From positions 930,001 to 994,000 of the forward strand of contig CAWJLE010000005.1 in the NCBI GenBank assembly GCA_963843645.1: a stretch of DNA of 64,000 nt, in the 5' to 3' direction. The notes beneath the pieces are model-generated. The model ran no database searches. It was not told the DNA's origin and saw only the letters and a program-made list of their open reading frames with translations. Position 1 is the stretch's first letter. Each line of letters starts with the position of its first letter. Shown one piece after another: positions 63,934 through 64,000 of the stretch. The translations under genes and the position numbers were made by a program. The stretch is from CAWJLE01 sp963843645. GTDB lineage: Bacteria > Chloroflexota > Anaerolineae > DAOTYC01.

Positions 63934-64000
63934 TTGGACTATTCCACTCTCGACGACGTCGCGCTCATCGGGCTGATCGTCCAGTCCGAGTCTGGCGGCC
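63934..64000 (+). CDS. probable ECF RNA polymerase sigma factor (N-terminal fragment)
   Basis: From TTG 63934, with GAGGAA six bases upstream, the frame reads LDYSTLDDVALIGLIVQSES before the window ends. This resembles the first helix of ECF sigma factors (LDDxALIxLIxQxxxxALxELYDRY). Only 22 residues are visible, so the call is tentative. A GTG at 63907 is an alternative start. Confidence 0.5.
   Translation, partial: MDYSTLDDVALIGLIVQSESGG

Overview
The window is GC-rich bacterial chromosome. Three traits suggest Chloroflexota, most likely an Anaerolineae or Caldilineae-type lineage: Thr/Pro-rich 'TPTATxTPxPT' linkers on secreted proteins, Ser/Thr kinases with extracytoplasmic PT-rich tails, and PD40/DUF11 surface proteins. 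This is inference from protein style; no rRNA or other phylogenetic marker is present. Many otherwise intact genes carry single-base frameshifts (about 1 in each of tex, the Ser/Thr kinase, several gvp genes; four in the ManC/PMM fusion; many in the BMP transporter). I read these mostly as assembly errors and give whole-gene extents.

Layout. 1-1.2 kb: a histidine-kinase-like gene running off the left edge, with a degenerate ATPase domain. 1.5-15.8 kb: housekeeping and envelope genes: Tex, a small secreted protein behind an 11-nt TTCAT repeat operator, a tandem-domain Ser/Thr kinase, a large PD40/DUF11 secreted protein, an Lgt-like protein, a sugar-1-phosphate nucleotidyltransferase/phosphomannomutase fusion, DUF72 and DUF2721 proteins. 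15.8-16.0 kb: remnant of a DUF433/DUF5615 toxin-antitoxin pair.

16.0-30.3 kb, all on the minus strand, is a complete gas-vesicle locus. In transcription order: gvpA, gvpA (identical protein), a GvpC-like coiled-coil repeat protein, an unknown protein, gvpN, two small unknowns, Hsp20 (GvpH-like), an unknown HExxH protein, gvpF, gvpG, gvpO, gvpJ, a six-motif DnaJ-type zinc-finger protein, a Cdc48-like double AAA+ ATPase, a GvpF/L-J-domain fusion, an N-terminally extended GvpF/L, a small GvpA-family gene, a fourth GvpF/L, and gvpK. The set of chaperone and unfoldase parts is the most distinctive feature of the window. The gvpA promoter has a poor -35 preceded by four tandem 11-bp CTAACG repeats, the layout expected for an OmpR/PhoB-family activator.

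30.5-37.8 kb: directly upstream and co-directional are two tandem copies of a three-gene two-component cassette (soluble GAF/PAS histidine kinase, stand-alone receiver, OmpR-type regulator). The kinases are almost identical while the regulators have diverged. They are the obvious candidates to control the vesicles. 38.0-41.8 kb: a DUF1059 protein and a 1160-residue membrane-anchored protein with a coding minisatellite. 42.0-45.4 kb: two TrkA-type proteins and a KimA-like potassium importer. 45.6-52.8 kb: phoB, recQ fused to a ComF-like phosphoribosyltransferase, dprA, phoR and phoU, all minus strand. 53.2-59.6 kb: a BMP/PnrA-type lipoprotein and nucleoside-type ABC transporter behind a structured leader. 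59.9-63.7 kb: a CHASE4-type hybrid histidine kinase and an overlapping PAS protein. The right edge starts a probable ECF sigma factor gene.
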